DNA from: Pardosa pseudoannulata
Taxonomy: Eukaryota > Arthropoda > Arachnida > Araneae > Lycosidae
Reading direction: 5' to 3'
Length of the DNA: 64,000 nt
Assembly: GCA_032207245.1 (NCBI GenBank)
Contig: CM063500.1
Coordinates: 41,897,110 to 41,961,109 of the forward strand
The notes beneath the pieces were generated by a model. It worked only from the letters and a program-made list of their open reading frames with translations. It was not told the origin of the DNA and did no database searches. Shown piece by piece: positions 11,918 to 25,800 of the stretch (positions within the stretch are counted from its first letter, which is position 1; every line of letters begins with the position of its first letter). The translations under genes and the position numbers were made by a program.

Positions 11918-12114
11918 CTGTGCACACTCCAGATAAACTTCAATATAAATTTTACAAAAACATAATGTAAAATATAATTTTTTATTGATTCTCAGAATTT
12001 TTACTGGAATAGAGACCGTGCAGATTCGGTTAAATAAAATATTATGAAAAATTCGCTGTTTTTATATCGTTGTATTATTGACTGAAACTAAAAATGCTTA
12101 CGAAAATATTGTAA

Positions 12115-12611
12115 CCCCTTAAGGTGCAAGCTCGAGTTAACTCGAGTGCGCTAAACTGGCCAAATTGTGCACACTCGAGATAATTCGAGCGGCGTTGTAC
12201 TTTATGTTGTTATAATTTTTTACACTCGAATGCAATCGGAACTGAAATTAACAATGTGAAAGCAAAAAAAAATCGTATTTTTTTTAATATTTATCATTTG
12301 CATGGGATTGTAAGATATAACACTTACTTATTCATGTATAAAATATATATTTTATTCTACTTATCACTTACGATTTATCTGTTCCTTATGAGCCGCTTTC
12401 ACACAGTGCATTCATATTCATCTTATTCGCTTATTTTTCAATATATATTTTACTAAAATATAATGTAAAAAAAAGAAATATAATTGTTAAGTATTTTGGT
12501 ACTAAGCTCTGGCTTTAAAGACATCCTTGACTCGAGGCGTCACTTTATATACTTTATTCTTGAGATATGAAACATAAGGGTTTCCTATTCGATACCTACG
12601 CATCAAGGGAT
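12115..12611. mobile_element. Possible degraded TTAA-type element
   Basis: The left end ccccttaaggtgcaagc is followed by perfect short hairpins (ctcgagttaactcgag), a structure like that of the piggyBac-type elements elsewhere in the window. A candidate right end (cctacgcatcaaggga) is only loosely complementary. The expected TTAA is GTAA on the left and absent on the right. Boundaries are tentative. Confidence 0.3.
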
Positions 12612-13403
12612 GACACATAATGCTGTCAATTGGTATATTTCCCACCAATTCAACAATATACTCTTTCGAAAATAATAATAATATTCTAAAAATTAGAAAT
12701 AATAATAATTGTATAAATATCCAATATACTCAAATTTTGAATATTATTGTATTTTAGTAATTTTCTTCGCAAGACAACGTTGTGTTAAGTTGTGTATTTT
12801 ACGTTAAAAAAATTAATTTTTTGGCAGGCATTTTTCAATAAAACAGAGTATTAAGAGATTAATATGCATATTTATATCATAAAAACTAGTTTGTCCCAAA
12901 TTTATAAGCTTATTTTATGTCTGAAAAATAAGCTTTTTCAAAACTCATATTTGTAAAACAAACAACTATTTTCTTTGAATGAGAAATAAAATAGTTTTAC
13001 CCACAAAAAATATATAATTCACTATTTTTTACAATAACACAATTTTTCACTCGTAATAAGCCTAATCTATGATTATTATCTTGCTATTTATTTGTCCCAC
13101 ATTTTATCGAGTATATCTTTATGACATAAAAACTCTAAGATTAAAAAATTTCTAAGCTTAAATTTATTTTTGTTTTTAAGGAAACGAATAAAAGATGGTA
13201 TAAGTAGTAAATTAAATAATTATTATCATCTTTAAGCTGATTAAGAAGTCCATAAGTCTACGAATTCATTATAAAATATCACTAATTTATTTTTATAGCA
13301 GAAATTATTCTGTATTTTTGTGAAGCAGCATTTTATCTTCGAGATTTCAGCCACTTATTTATTGCTGTCTACATACAATTAAATAGAGTTATTTGTGTCA
13401 TTT
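12612..13403. other. AT-rich stretch, nothing recognised
   Basis: No open frame of note, terminal repeat or RNA motif is visible in this stretch. Confidence 0.5.
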
Positions 13404-14597
13404 TAATGTAAGATTTTGGATAGTAAATGTGTAGATATTTACAAATCAAATTTTACATATCGAAAAGAAGGATACCTAGTATTGTATAATGAAAGGAGAA
13501 CATCTAGAAAAGAAGGATACCTAGTATTACGTAACGAAAGGAGAACATCTAGAAAAACACATCTTTCGGGAGCCTAAACACTAAAAAAGTGTTCTGTCTT
13601 CCATTTTTATGAAAGATTTTTGATATTAAATGTGTTGATACTTGAAAATCAGCTTTTACATATTGAAGAAGGATACCTAGTATTATTTAACGAAATGGGA
13701 ACATCTGGAAAAAACCTTTTGAGGGATCCAGAACATTGAAACACAGGTCTGTATTCCATTTTTATGATCGTTTTTATATTAAATGTGTATATGCTTACAA
13801 ATCAGTTTTACATATCGAAAAGATGGATACCTAGTATTACATACAAATCAGTTTTACATATCGAAAAGATGGATACCTAGTATTACATAACGAAAGGAGA
13901 AAATCTATAAAAACAACTTTTGAGGGAGGCCAAAACATTGAAAAAGAGGTCTGTCCTCCATTTTTATGAAAGGTTTTTTAATACAAAATGTGTAGATATT
14001 TACAAATCAGCTTTTACATATCGAAAAGAAGTATACTTAGTATTACATTACGAAAGGAAAACATCTATAAAAACACCTTTTGAGGGAGGCCAAAACATTA
14101 AAAAAGAGGTCTGTCCTCCATTTGTATGATAGGTTTTTTAATAATAAAAGTGTAGATATTTACAAATCAGCTTTTACATATAGAAAAGAAGTATACCTAG
14201 TAGTACATAACGAAATGCGAACATCTAGAAAAATACATTTTGAGGGAAGCCAAAACATTAAAAAAGAGGTCTGTCTTACATTTTTATGAAGGTTTTTTAA
14301 TATTAAATGTGTAGATATTAATAAATCAGCTTTTACATATCGAAAAGAAGGATATCTAGTATTATATAACAAAAGGCAAACATCTAGAAAAACACCTTTT
14401 AAGGGAGGCCAAAACATTGAAAACGAGGTATGTCTTCCATTTTTATGAAGGATTTTTGATATTAAATGTGTAGATATTTACAAATAAGCTTTTACATATC
14501 GTAAAGAAGGATACCTAGTAGTACATAACAAAAGGAGAACACCTATAAAAACACCTTTTGAGGGGGCTAAAACATTGAAAAAGAGGTATGCCCTCCC
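13404..14597. repeat. 160-bp tandem array, about 7 units
   Basis: Units of about 160 bp (two clear starts at 13,920 and 14,080) share aaatgtgtagatatttacaa, catatcgaaaagaagg, tacctagtatta and gaggccaaaacatt. Short frames of 69-85 codons on both strands follow the repeat periodicity and are not taken as genes. Confidence 0.9.
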
Positions 14598-14689
14598 TAA
14601 AGATGGACTTTTTCCACTTAATTTTATTAGGTTATGTATTATAAATCAATATTTTTCTTTAATGAAAAGTTTTTCCCTTCCTGTAACAC

Positions 14690-15075
14690 ATGTCATTTTT
14701 TTAAAATTAAATTATTTTAGAAAAATAAAATTATAACTTCATCTCTGCATAATCGATCTTATTTCAAGTTCATTTAATTTTGTTTAAAAAAATTCTTTTA
14801 TATCTAGGACAAAAATGATATTAACACATCTCATTTTTGATTACATTAAATTAATTTAGAAAAATAAAATTATAACTTCATCTCTTCATAATCGATCTTA
14901 TTTCTAGTTTATTTAATTTTGTTTTAAAACAAAATTTATTTTATATCTATGAAAAAAACTACAATAACACATGACATTTTTGATGCAAATAAATTAATTT
15001 AGAAAAATAAAATTATAATTTCATCTCTGCATAATCGATGTTATTTCTAGTTTAAAATTTCTTTTATATCTAGGA
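14690..15075. repeat. Three tandem units of about 130 bp
   Basis: Each unit contains tagaaaaataaaattataac, catctctgcataatcgat and ttttatatctag. One further unit lies at about 16,110-16,310, beyond the Helitron. The tail aaggctttaaaccgaa (15,075-15,090) is the host flank of the Helitron, and the same tail at 16,302-16,318 is uninterrupted. Confidence 0.8.
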
Positions 15076-15090
15076 AGGCTTTAAACCGAA

Positions 15091-15993
15091 TCCCCTATAT
15101 AATAATAGCCTAAGTTATCTGTCAGTCTGTCCTCCAATTTATGAATCGGTTGGACCTGGAATGCATAGAGGCATCCATTCAAAGCGAATAAAGTTTATCT
15201 TCTCCTAAACGATAGATCCGATTCTAAAATAAATTGGTATAAATAGGATTCATATCACAGCAAAAAATATTGTCGTCTATAAAACGTTCGAAATATAACC
15301 CTTCCCTCCTTTTCGAGAGTTTAATGAAATTATTTCAAGCCCTATTTTTCCCGGTTAAGAGCAGCTGATTAAATTTATCCATTTATCCCTTAATAAATAG
15401 GTAAAAATAACAATCCTTTCTAGCATTGTGACGTCATTCCTTTAAACATTTCATTGAATCATTTCATATTTAAAACTATTTAAACATCGTCTACACTATT
15501 TTAACATATTTTATCACTGAACTTAGATATGACGTAAATGATTTTCTTTTCTATTTGGCTTCAATAATAGATTAGGTACATACGTGATAATTTTAAATTT
15601 AATCATTGATTATTTTTTGTTTCAATGAAATTTTACCACCGGTATTAACAATAAATTTTTTTCATGATTGAAGTCTAGTAGTCTATTTCACGGACTCATA
15701 AATATCTAACTTTTAATTAATATATATTTGGAAATTAAGAAGTTTGTTCTTTTGTGTGTTTGTTTATTATACATAAACACACGGTTTGACTCAATGAATT
15801 CAATGTGATTCTAAACTGCAATCACATGTTCAGGAGACTCCAGAGGAGTGTGACGATAAATAAATTATTGAAAGTGAACCAGATAGTTCTCAGCCAAAAA
15901 ACAAACCATTTTTTACCTGACTCATTGGGTACTTAACAGTTCTGGAATATTAAAAATTTTATTAATCCCGTCATATGATGGGCTATATGCTAG
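15091..15993 (+). mobile_element. Complete non-autonomous Helitron, 903 bp
   Basis: The 5' end is TCCCCTATATAATAATAGCC after host A (15,090). The 3' end has a 16-nt hairpin (cccgtcatatgatggg, 15,967-15,982), seven bases, then CTAG (15,990-15,993) before host T. TC start, subterminal hairpin, CTRR end and insertion between A and T without target duplication are the defining Helitron features. A paralogous empty site at 16,302-16,330 reads aaaccctA then Tttcaaaat, matching the two flanks here. There is no RepHel coding sequence, so it depends on a helicase supplied elsewhere. Confidence 0.9.
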
Positions 15994-16330
15994 TTTCAAA
16001 ATATCAATCAACTATTAGTTGACGCAGCTGCTGTACTTTATCAATAACTGCTTAAAGTCGTTTTTTACGTACTTTAAAATCTCACTAAGCAGAATATTTA
16101 GTCAACTTAATTTTATTAGGTTATGAACTATAAATCAATATTTTTCTTTAATCAAGAATTTTTCCCTTCCTGTAACACATGTCGTTTTTGATAAAATTAA
16201 ATTAGTTTAGAAAAATAAAACTATAACTTCATCTCTGAATAACCTATGTTATTTCTAGTTTATTTAATTTTGTTTTAAAACAAAATTTATTTTATATCTA
16301 GGAAGGCATTAAACCCTATTTCAAAATTTT
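15994..16330. repeat. Duplicated flank with additional 130-bp unit and Helitron empty site
   Basis: ctattagttgacgcagctgc occurs at about 16,012 and again at about 16,336. The segment between them contains one more 130-bp unit and the uninterrupted insertion site (16,318/16,319). Confidence 0.75.
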
Positions 16331-17224
16331 ATCAAATTATTAGTTGACGCAGCTGCTATAGTTTATCAATAACTTCTTAAAGTCGTTCTTACGTACTTCA
16401 AAAACTCACTAAGCATCGTTTATCCATGTACTTACTCTTAAGTACATTCAAAAACTACAAATATCAATGCAGTCAATTATATTTGAAGCATTGTTTATTA
16501 CCACTTCATGAATCAATTAACTCGGATCATCAATTTCAAAGAACTTTTTAGTACATTCTATACAATCCTTCTTACCTCATAAGCACTTAACATTTTTCAC
16601 TTTTCAACTTGAATTATTACTGACTGTAAGAGAATGAAATACAGAACAGTTCATTCTACCATGCTCACTTTTGTATTTCTTTTATCATCAAAGCGTAATG
16701 TATGTTAATATTACTGCTGTATTTTACAAATTTCGTGGTTGTTTAGTGGGTTTTAAAAGGTTTTTTCTCGATATCCTTTTTGGTGTATGGATATTCAAAC
16801 GAGGCAAAAAATATCTACTCTGCCGCTTTTAAGCACTAATCTAGAAAATGAAAAATCTATCCCCAAAAGGTTTTAAATCTGGCACGCGAGTTACATAAAA
16901 ACTTGCTTTTAGCACTTAAAAGGTCTAAGATTGATCTCAAAAGTAACATCATATGGAAATTTAAAAATTAGCTTGTGCATTAACTACACTCTCTCTTTTG
17001 TCACCATCTATAATGCGTTTAATTATGAATAAAACCGTATATGAAAATGGCACTCGACATTTACTGGGAATTGTACCTGGGAAAAGTAACCAACCGATAA
17101 AGTAAATTTTCAATTAAAATAATTTTAGCATGAGAGCGAAAGTAGTAAATTAATTATTATACTTTTATAAATACTCTTTAATAATTTAACGACCGATTAT
17201 ATTAACAGGTTAATAATAATCTAA
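16331..17224. other. Non-coding stretch, nothing recognised
   Basis: No gene, terminal repeat or RNA element recognised. Confidence 0.5.
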
Positions 17225-18480
17225 GGCGGGCCTAACCAAAGTCATTTAACTGCTAACCTCGATTAATCTATGTTTAAACTGAGAATTACGTCACACCATT
17301 GGTTAGCTCCATGGGTTAAACGTGGTTCGAAGTTAAACGACCTTGGTGAGAGAGGCCCTTAATATCTTCGTATACAGATATGTAAATGCCAGATCAAGGG
17401 TGCTACCATGTTACGATCGACATATGACACTGCTGACTTCTGCGTCATAATGATGTCAGAGAGGGAAATTTATGGTACCAAATTCCCATCTCTGGTGATT
17501 TCTGACGTCATTATGACGTAGAATTCACCAGTGATATATGTCGACTGTAAATATGGTAGCAGCTCTAGTTACAGTCTCATCAAAGTCGTTTAAAAGTTAA
17601 CCACGATTAATATCTGTTTAAACGGAGAATTGCATCTCACTATTGGTTGGCGCCATGGGTTAATAGTAGTTACCCATTAAACGACCTTGGTGAGAGAGGC
17701 CCTTAATATCTTCGTATTCATACATATAAATGCCAGATTTAGGGACGGTCTCATCAAAGTCATTTAACAACTAACCACGATTAATATCTGTTTAAGCGAA
17801 GAATTGCGTCCCACTGTTGGTTGGCTCCATGAGTTAATAGTAGTTAACCATTAACCGACCTTGGTGAGGCAGGCCCTTAATCTCTTCGTATCCAGATAAG
17901 TAAATACCAGATTTATGACCGGTCTCACCAAAGTCGTTTAACTGCTAACCACAATTAATCTCTGTTTAAATTGAGAATTGAGTCCCACCATTGGTTGTAG
18001 CAATGGATTAATCATAGTTAGCCGTTAAACGATCTTGGTGAGGCAGGCACTTAATCTCTTCGTATCAAGAAAAGTAAATGCCATATTTAGGGCCGGTCTC
18101 ACCAAAGTCGTTTAACTGCTAACCACAATTAATCTCTGTTTAAATTGAGAATTGAGTCCCACCATTGATAGCGATTCATAGCCAAACGATCTTGGTGAGG
18201 CACCACTTAACTCCTATCGATGAAATGCATATTTGCCGTCTCACGGCTTTTACGGCTAACCACAATAATCTCTGTTTAATTGAGAATTTCTACCTGGTGT
18301 GTTTAATCATCGTTTAAAGAGACAAATATCTTAGTATCAAGAAAATAAATGATATTTATTTCAGTTTTTACAACTTGATTAAATATTTTAGATAACAGAA
18401 TTAACAGCAATTTATTAGCGTCATGGGTTAATCGCAATAGCTGTTAAACGGCTTTGAGGCCAGCCATAAATTTCTTTAAT
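17225..18480. repeat. Tandemly amplified palindromic MITEs (GGTCTCACC family), 5-7 copies
   Basis: Units of about 130 bp, each starting near ggtctcaccaaagtcgttta and ending in its near complement (ttaaacgacctt ggtgag), are separated by a spacer of about 40 bp (cttaatctcttcgtatc...aagtaaatgcca). Clear copies lie at about 17,225-17,361, 17,570-17,702, 17,745-17,876, 17,921-18,051 and 18,095-18,202; degraded ones follow to about 18,480. The spacer is repeated together with the MITE, so the set looks amplified in tandem rather than inserted repeatedly. Confidence 0.8.
17401..17561. mobile_element. Nested 161-bp palindromic MITE
   Basis: The left arm starts tgctaccatgttacgatcga and the right arm ends gtaaatatggtagca. 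The two arms pair along almost their full length around a centre at ggtacc (about 17,474-17,479), with internal pairs such as gcgtcataatgatgtcag and ctgacgtcattatgacg. It lies in the spacer between two GGTCTCACC-family copies and is missing from the other spacers, so it is a separate insertion. Confidence 0.7.
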
Positions 18481-18717
18481 CTATTATTTTCCTGCCTGGT
18501 TGTGTTTGCATCATTTAAAGAAGACAACTTTCAATCATGAAATCTTAATATTATCATTCAGTTTTTTATAAACAATAATTATCCAACTTGATAAATATTT
18601 TAGATTAACAGCAATTTAATTTAAATTTAATATTATATGATCAAATAAATAACAGATTATAATGTGTTTTAACTAATAATTTTCCATTCTCGTTATTTAG
18701 TTCTTTGCATAAAAGAA

Positions 18718-19027
18718 CCACATTTCGATCACTCATTCCTTATATTTTAATTTTAATAGATAATAATCATTCTATTTAGTAAATATTTTATGTAAAAACT
18801 ATAGCAACAGTTTTATCTATTGATATATAGTCAAGTAAATAACAGATTATAATACTTTGATTAATCCTTTTCTTGTCTCGTTAGATTTGCATTCTTTAAA
18901 AAAACCACATTTCGATCACTCATTCCTTATATTTTAATTTTAATAGATAATAATCATTCTATTTAGTAAATATTTTATGTAAAAACTATAGCAACAGTTT
19001 TATCTATTGATATATAGTCAAGTAAAT
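18718..19027. repeat. Tandem duplication, about 187-bp offset
   Basis: A block of about 124 bp beginning ccacatttcgatcactcatt at 18,718 is repeated without visible change from about 18,905, ending tatatagtcaagtaaata in both. Confidence 0.85.
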
Positions 19028-19420
19028 AAGTCTTACCTGGTATAGTCGTAATATTTTAGTTCAAATTTTCATAGAGAATAATTATCTTACTTTGGTAAAT
19101 AATTTACATCAATAGAAATTTAAAGTTTTCATTTATATGATAAGTAAGTAAAATGAAAATAACTTCAAATAAAAATAAATAATGACAATAAATTTCTTGC
19201 AATACACATACTTGCAATCAGTTATGTGTTACTATCAAATTATCTCAGTAAATATAGACAACTAGTGTTTACTTTATACATTTTTGCAAAAGATATTTTA
19301 TTTAATTCAGTTTTTCATTTTTAATTAGTTCTGTATTTATTTATATATATTCTATAATCAAATCTTGATATAACTTGATTTTCTAACTAAATTACATTTT
19401 AGTATGCACCTTCTAAAGAA
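19028..19420. other. AT-rich stretch, nothing recognised
   Basis: No feature recognised. Confidence 0.5.
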
Positions 19421-19590
19421 AGGTTAGGTTTTGAGCGCTAGGGTTTGCTGTTTATACTACAAGACGGTTAATGACAAGGAGACCTACTTTTTAAATCTGA
19501 TTCCGAATGGCTACGTACATCCATGCCATCAGTGAAATTTGAGCCAGCAAACTCCGCTCCTGGAAAACAATGTTCTACCATTCTAAAGAT
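19421..19590 (-). mobile_element. Degraded tRNA-derived SINE
   Basis: Read on the minus strand it is an old copy of the SINE at 7,326-7,503: the body segment cggaatc...gtaggtc (plus strand gacctacttttt...gattccgaatggctacgtac), the catggatgt block (atccatgcc) and remnants of the tRNA-like head (ccagcaaactccg). The B box is mutated. Confidence 0.6.
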
Positions 19591-19879
19591 TGGTACTTAC
19601 TAGATTATTGAAGTAGATCTATTTAAGGAACAAAATGTCTAGTTTAGTAGATATCTCTTATCGGGAGGTACTTCTGTATATTATAATTTATTATTATTGA
19701 TATTTACCATTTTTTTACTAATATGATTTCAATTTAGTTGCTCTGTAACGTTTGACTATATAATTTACCTAGAAATACTCATATTCAATATGCAATAACT
19801 AAACATTCCCAATTTCAATATGGTATAAATATTCATTTAACTTTTCCGCAAAATACATCGTGATTAAACTTAAGCATTT

Positions 19880-22800
19880 TTATATATGTGTTAAACATGT
19901 GATATAACAATTTCAGTAATGTTCATTCAAGAAAAAACTTTTATACGCGTACCATGTATAAATAATATTGAAGATACATAGTATTTCAGAACTGAATTTT
20001 ATCGCACGTGGACATTTGGAGCAAACACAAATGAAAGACATAAATACTGGTATAAATGTCGCGTAAACAAAGGAAAAGCTAATTTATTCTCACAGTCACT
20101 GATGCCTGAAAAAGTCAGACACAGGTTTTCATGAATAATTTGTTCACACTCACTTGTATCACTCTCAATTTATTTCCTTCTATACCAAGAAAAGAAACAT
20201 AGTAAAATCTCAAATACATGACCTTCTAACATGTTTACGTTTTGTCGAATTAGAACAATCAGATACAGTCCGATTGATTGAAGAGGACATATCGCCTTTA
20301 TAACTCAAAACTCTTTGTCGTAATTGCCTATTTTTCTTTGAATCTATGTAAAAGAGTAATAGAAATTTTGGTATCTGTCCGCGCATTAAGTGAAAACAAT
20401 TTAAAATATCCAGATGCATGCTTTATGTAATAGTGTTAATCCCATCACTTATAGATCAGCTTTCTTTTAAAATTTTTAATAAAAAATTTATTTATTATTT
20501 TGCTGTCGGTTAAAAGATGTTCTTTTATAATTTCAGTTTAAAGTTGACCTATGTTTAAAGAATAGATATAAATTAAAATTACTAGTATTCTGTGTTGTTG
20601 AATCCGTAATTAATTAGATTTCTCAAACTTAATATTAAACTTTTGTATAATGTGTGTTAAGCATGTGGTATCGCAATTTCAGAAACGTTCATTCAAGAAA
20701 AATCTTTTATACGCATACCATGTATAAATAATACAGAGGATGCATAGAATTTTATAATTCAATTTTATCGGTCGTGAACATTTGGACTAAACACAATAAA
20801 AGACATAAAGACTGGTATAAATGCCTCATAAACCAAGGAAAAGCTAAAAGATTCTCAGTCTCTGCTGTCTGAAAAAGTCAGACACGGGTTTTCATGAATA
20901 ATTTGTTCACAGGAACTTTTATCGCTCTCAATTTATTTCCTTCTATAACAAAAATAGCAACATAGTAAAATCTCAAATACATAGCCTTCTAACGTGTTTA
21001 CGTTTTGTTGAATCAGAACAATCAGATTCAATCCAATTGATTATAGAGGACATATCACCTTTATTACTTAAAACTTTTTGTCGTTAATAGCCTATTTTTC
21101 CCTTAGTCTATGTTAAAGTGTAATAACAAATTTTGTATCTGTCCGAGCATTACATGAAAAGAATTAAACATATCCAGATGCATGTTTCATGTAATAGTGT
21201 TAATCCCATCACTTATAGATCTGTTTCTTTTAAAACGTTTAATAAAAAAATTAACTCCGTTTATTTATTATTTTGCTGTCGGTTAAAAAATGCTCTTCAG
21301 TTCATGCTAACTTCAGTTTAAAGTTGACCTTTGTTTAAAGAATAGATATAAAGGAAAATTACTAGTATCCTCTCTTGTTGAATTCTGAATTAATTAGTTT
21401 TCTAAACCTTAATATTAAATTTTATATAATGTGTGTGTGATATCGAAATTTCAGAAATGTTCATTCAAGAAAAACTTTTCCATGCATACCATGTATAAAT
21501 AATACAGAGAATGCATAGTATTTCAGAATTCAATTTTATCACTCGTAAACATTTTGACTAAACACAAATGAAAGGCATAAATACTGGTATAAACAACTCG
21601 TAAACCAAGGAAAAGCTAATTGATTATCACAGTCACCGCTGCCTAAAAAGGTGAGACACGGGTTTTCATGAATAATTTGTTCACATGCACTTGTATCGTT
21701 CGCAATATATTTCCTTCTCCACCAAGAAAAAAAACATAGTAAAATATCGAATACATGATCTTCTACTAACATAACATGTTTGCGTTTTCTTGAATCAGAA
21801 CAATCAGATTCAATCCAATTAATTGAAGGGGACATATCACATTTATAACTCTAAAATCTTTATCGTTATAGAATATTTTTCATTGAATCTACGTAAAAGA
21901 GTAATAGAAATATTTGTATCTTTCCGCTTATTACATGAAAACAATTAAGCATATCCAGATGCATGTTTCATATCATAGTGTTAATTCCATCACTTATAGA
22001 TCTGCTTTCTTTTAAAATGTTTAATAAAAAATTAACTCTTTTATTTATTAGTTTGCTGTCGGTTAAAAGATACTCTTTGCTAACAGTTTAAACTTGACCT
22101 TTGTTTAAAGAATAGATTTTATCAGATAAAGAAAATTACTAGTATTCTGTCTTGTTGAATCCGTAATTAAATAGTTTTCTAAAACTTAATATTAAACTTT
22201 TATACAATGTGTGTGAAGCACGTGATATCACAATTTCAGAAATATTCATTCAAGAAAAACCTTTTGTATGCACACCAGGTATAAATAATACAAAGAATGC
22301 ATAGTATTTCAGAGTAAAATTTTATCACACGTGAACATTTAGACTGAACACAAATGAAAGACATAAATACTGGTATAAATGCCTCGTAAACCAAGGAAAA
22401 GCTAATTGATTCTCACAGTCTCCGCTGCCTGAAAAAGTCAGACACGGGTTTTCATGAATAACTTGTTCACACGCACTTGTATAGCTCTCAATTTATTTCC
22501 TTCTGCGCCAAGAAAGGCAACATAGTAAAATCTTAAATATATGACCTTCTAACATGTTTACGTTTTGTTGAATCAGAATAATCAGATTCAATCCATTTGA
22601 TAGAAGAGGACATATCACGTTTATAACTTAAAAATCTTTGTCGTTATAGCCTATTTTTCATTGAATTTATGTAAAAGAGTAATAGAAATTTTTGTATCTG
22701 TAAGCGCATTACGTAAAAGCAATAAAAAATATCCAGATGCATGTGTCATGTAATAGTGTTAATCCCATCACTTATAGATCTGCTTTCTTTTAGAATATTT

Positions 22801-25800
22801 AATAAAAAATATAAATCCGTGTATTTATTAGTTTTCTGTTGGTTAAAAGATGATTTTTGCTAACTTCAGTTTAAAGTTGACCTTTGTTTAAATAATAGAT
22901 ATAAATTAAAATTACTAGTATTCTGTCTTGTTGAATCCGTAATTAATTAGTTTAGTAAAACTTAATATTAAACTTTTATATAATGTGTGTTAAGCATGGT
23001 ATATCGCAATTTCAGAAATGTTCATGCTATAAAAAACATTTTATATGATTACCATTTATGAATAATATAGAGGATGCATAATATTTCAGAATTCAATTTT
23101 ATCGCTTGTGAACATTTGGACTAAACACAAATGAAAGACATAAATACTGGTATAAATATCTCGTAAACCAAGGAAAAGCTAAATGATTCTCTTAGTCACC
23201 GCTGCCTGAAAAAGTCAGACACGGGTTTTCATGAATAACTTGTTCACACGCACTTGTACAGCTCTCAATTTATTTCCTTCTGTACCAAGAAAAGCAACAT
23301 AGTAAAATCTCAAAAACATGACGTTCTAACATGCTTACGTTTTGTTGAATCAGAAGAATCAGATTCAATCCAATTGATTGAAGAGGACATATCACCTTTA
23401 TAACTTAAAAATATTTATCGGTATAGCATATTTTTCTTTGAATCTATGTAAAAAAGTAATAGAAATTTTTGTATCTCTCTGCTCATTACGTGAAAACAAT
23501 TCAAAATATCCAGATGCATGTTTCATCTAATAGTGTTTCTCCCATCACTTATAGATCAGCTTTCTTTTAAAATGTTTAATGAAAAATTAACACCGTTTAT
23601 TTATTATTTTGCTGTCGGTTAAAATATGCTCTTTGATAAATTCAGTTTAAAGTTGACCTCTGTTTAAAGAATAGATATAAATTAAAATTACTAGAACAAT
23701 GCCTTGTTGAATCCGTAATTAGTTATTTTTCTAAATCTTAATATTAAACTTTTAAATAATGTTTGTTAAACATGTGATATCGAAATTTCAGAAATGTTCA
23801 TTCAAGAAAAACCTTTTGTATGCATTATATGTATCAATAATACAGAGAATGAATAGTATTTCAGAATTCAATTTTATCGAACGTGAACATTTGGAGTAAA
23901 CATAAATGAAAGATTTAAAAACTGGTATAAATGTCTCGTAAACCAGGTTAAAGCTAATTGATTCTCACGGTCTCCTCTGAATGAAAAAGTCAGACAAGTC
24001 ATGAATAATTTGTTCACACGCACTTGTATCACTCTCAATTTAATTCCTTCTGCAGCAAGAAAGGCAACATAGTAAAAAATAAATTACAAGACCTTCTAAC
24101 ATGTTTACGTTTTGTTAAATCAGAACATTTAGATACAATCCAATTGATAGAAGAGGATATATCACCTTTATAACTTAAAAATCTTTGTAGTTATAACCTA
24201 TTTTTCATTGATTTTATATAAAAGACTAATAGAAATTTTGTATCTTTCCGCTCATTACGTAAAAACAATTCAAAATATCCAAATGCATGTATTATGTTAT
24301 AGTGTTAATCCCATAAATTATAGATCAGCTTCCTTTTAAAATGTTTAATAAAAAAATTAAATCCGTTTATTTATTAGTTTTCTGTCGGTTAAAAGATTCT
24401 CTTTCCTAACTTCAGTTTAAAGTTTACCTCTGTTTAAACAATAGATATAAATTAAAATTACTAGTATTCTGTGTTGTTGAATCCGTAATTAATTAGTTTT
24501 CTAAAACTTAATATTAAACTTTTATATAATGTGTGTTAAGCATAGTATATCGCAATTTCATAAATGTTCATTCCTTAAAAAAAAACATTTTATTGGAATA
24601 CCATGTATAAATAATATAGAGGATGCATAATATTTCAGAATTCAATTTTAACGCTTGTGAACATTTGGACTAAACAGAAATGAAAGACATAAAAACTGGT
24701 ATAAATGTCTCGTAAATCAATGAAAAGCTAATTGATTCTCACAGTTTCCGCTGCCTAAAAAAGTCAAACACGTGTTTTCATAAATAATTTGTTCACACGA
24801 ACTAGTATCACTCTCAATTTATTTCCTTCTATTCTAAGAAAAGCAACGCAGTAAATTCTCAAATACATGACCTTCTAACATGCTTACGTTTTGTTGAATC
24901 AAAACAATCAGATTCAATCTATTTTATAGAAGAGACATATCACCCTTATAACTTAAAAATCTGTATTGTTATAGCCTATTTTTCATTGAATCTATGTAAA
25001 AGAGTAATAGAAATTTTTGTATCTGTCCGCGCATTAAGTGAAAACAATTAATAATATCCAGATGCATGTTTCATGTAACAGTGTTAGTCCCATCTCTTAT
25101 AGATCAGATTTCTTTTAAAGTGTTTAATAAAAAAATTAACTCAGTTTATTTATTAGTTTGCTGTCTGTTAAAAGATGCTCTTTGCTAACTTCAGTTTAAA
25201 CTTGACCTTTGTTTAAAGAATACATATAAATTAAAATTACCAGTATTCTGTCTTTTTGAATCCGTAATTAATTAGTTTTCTAAAACTTAATATTAAACTT
25301 TTATACAATGTGTGTTTGCATGTGATTCGCGAATTTTAGAAATGTTCATTCAAGAAAAACCTTTTATATGCACACCATGTATAAATAATACAGAGGATGC
25401 ATAGTATTTCAGAATTCAATTTTATCGCTCGTGAACATTTGGACTAAACACAAATGAAAGACATAAAGACTGGTATAAATGTCTCGTAAACCACGGAAAA
25501 GCTAATTGATTCTCACAGTCTCTGCTGCCTGAAAAAGTCAGACACGGGTTTTCATGAATAATTTGTTCTCACTCACTTGTATCGTTCTTAATTTATTTCC
25601 ATCTATAACAAGAAAAGAAATATAATAGAATCTCAAATATATGACCTTCTAACATGTTTACGTTTTGTTGAATCAGAACAATCAGATTCAATCCAATTGA
25701 TTGACGAGGACATATCACCTTAATCACTTAAAACTCTTTGTTGTAATAGCCTATTTTTCATTGAATCTATGTAAAAGAGTAATAGAAATTTTTGTATCTT

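Noticed and set aside
11725..11970. Open frames across the N run
   Set aside because: They consist mostly of unknown residues from the gap.
13404..14597. CRISPR-like array
   Set aside because: Whole 160-bp units repeat; there are no short repeats with unique spacers, and the DNA is eukaryotic.
21539..21835. 98-codon minus-strand frame in the satellite
   Set aside because: The frame is interrupted at different points in the other units of the array.
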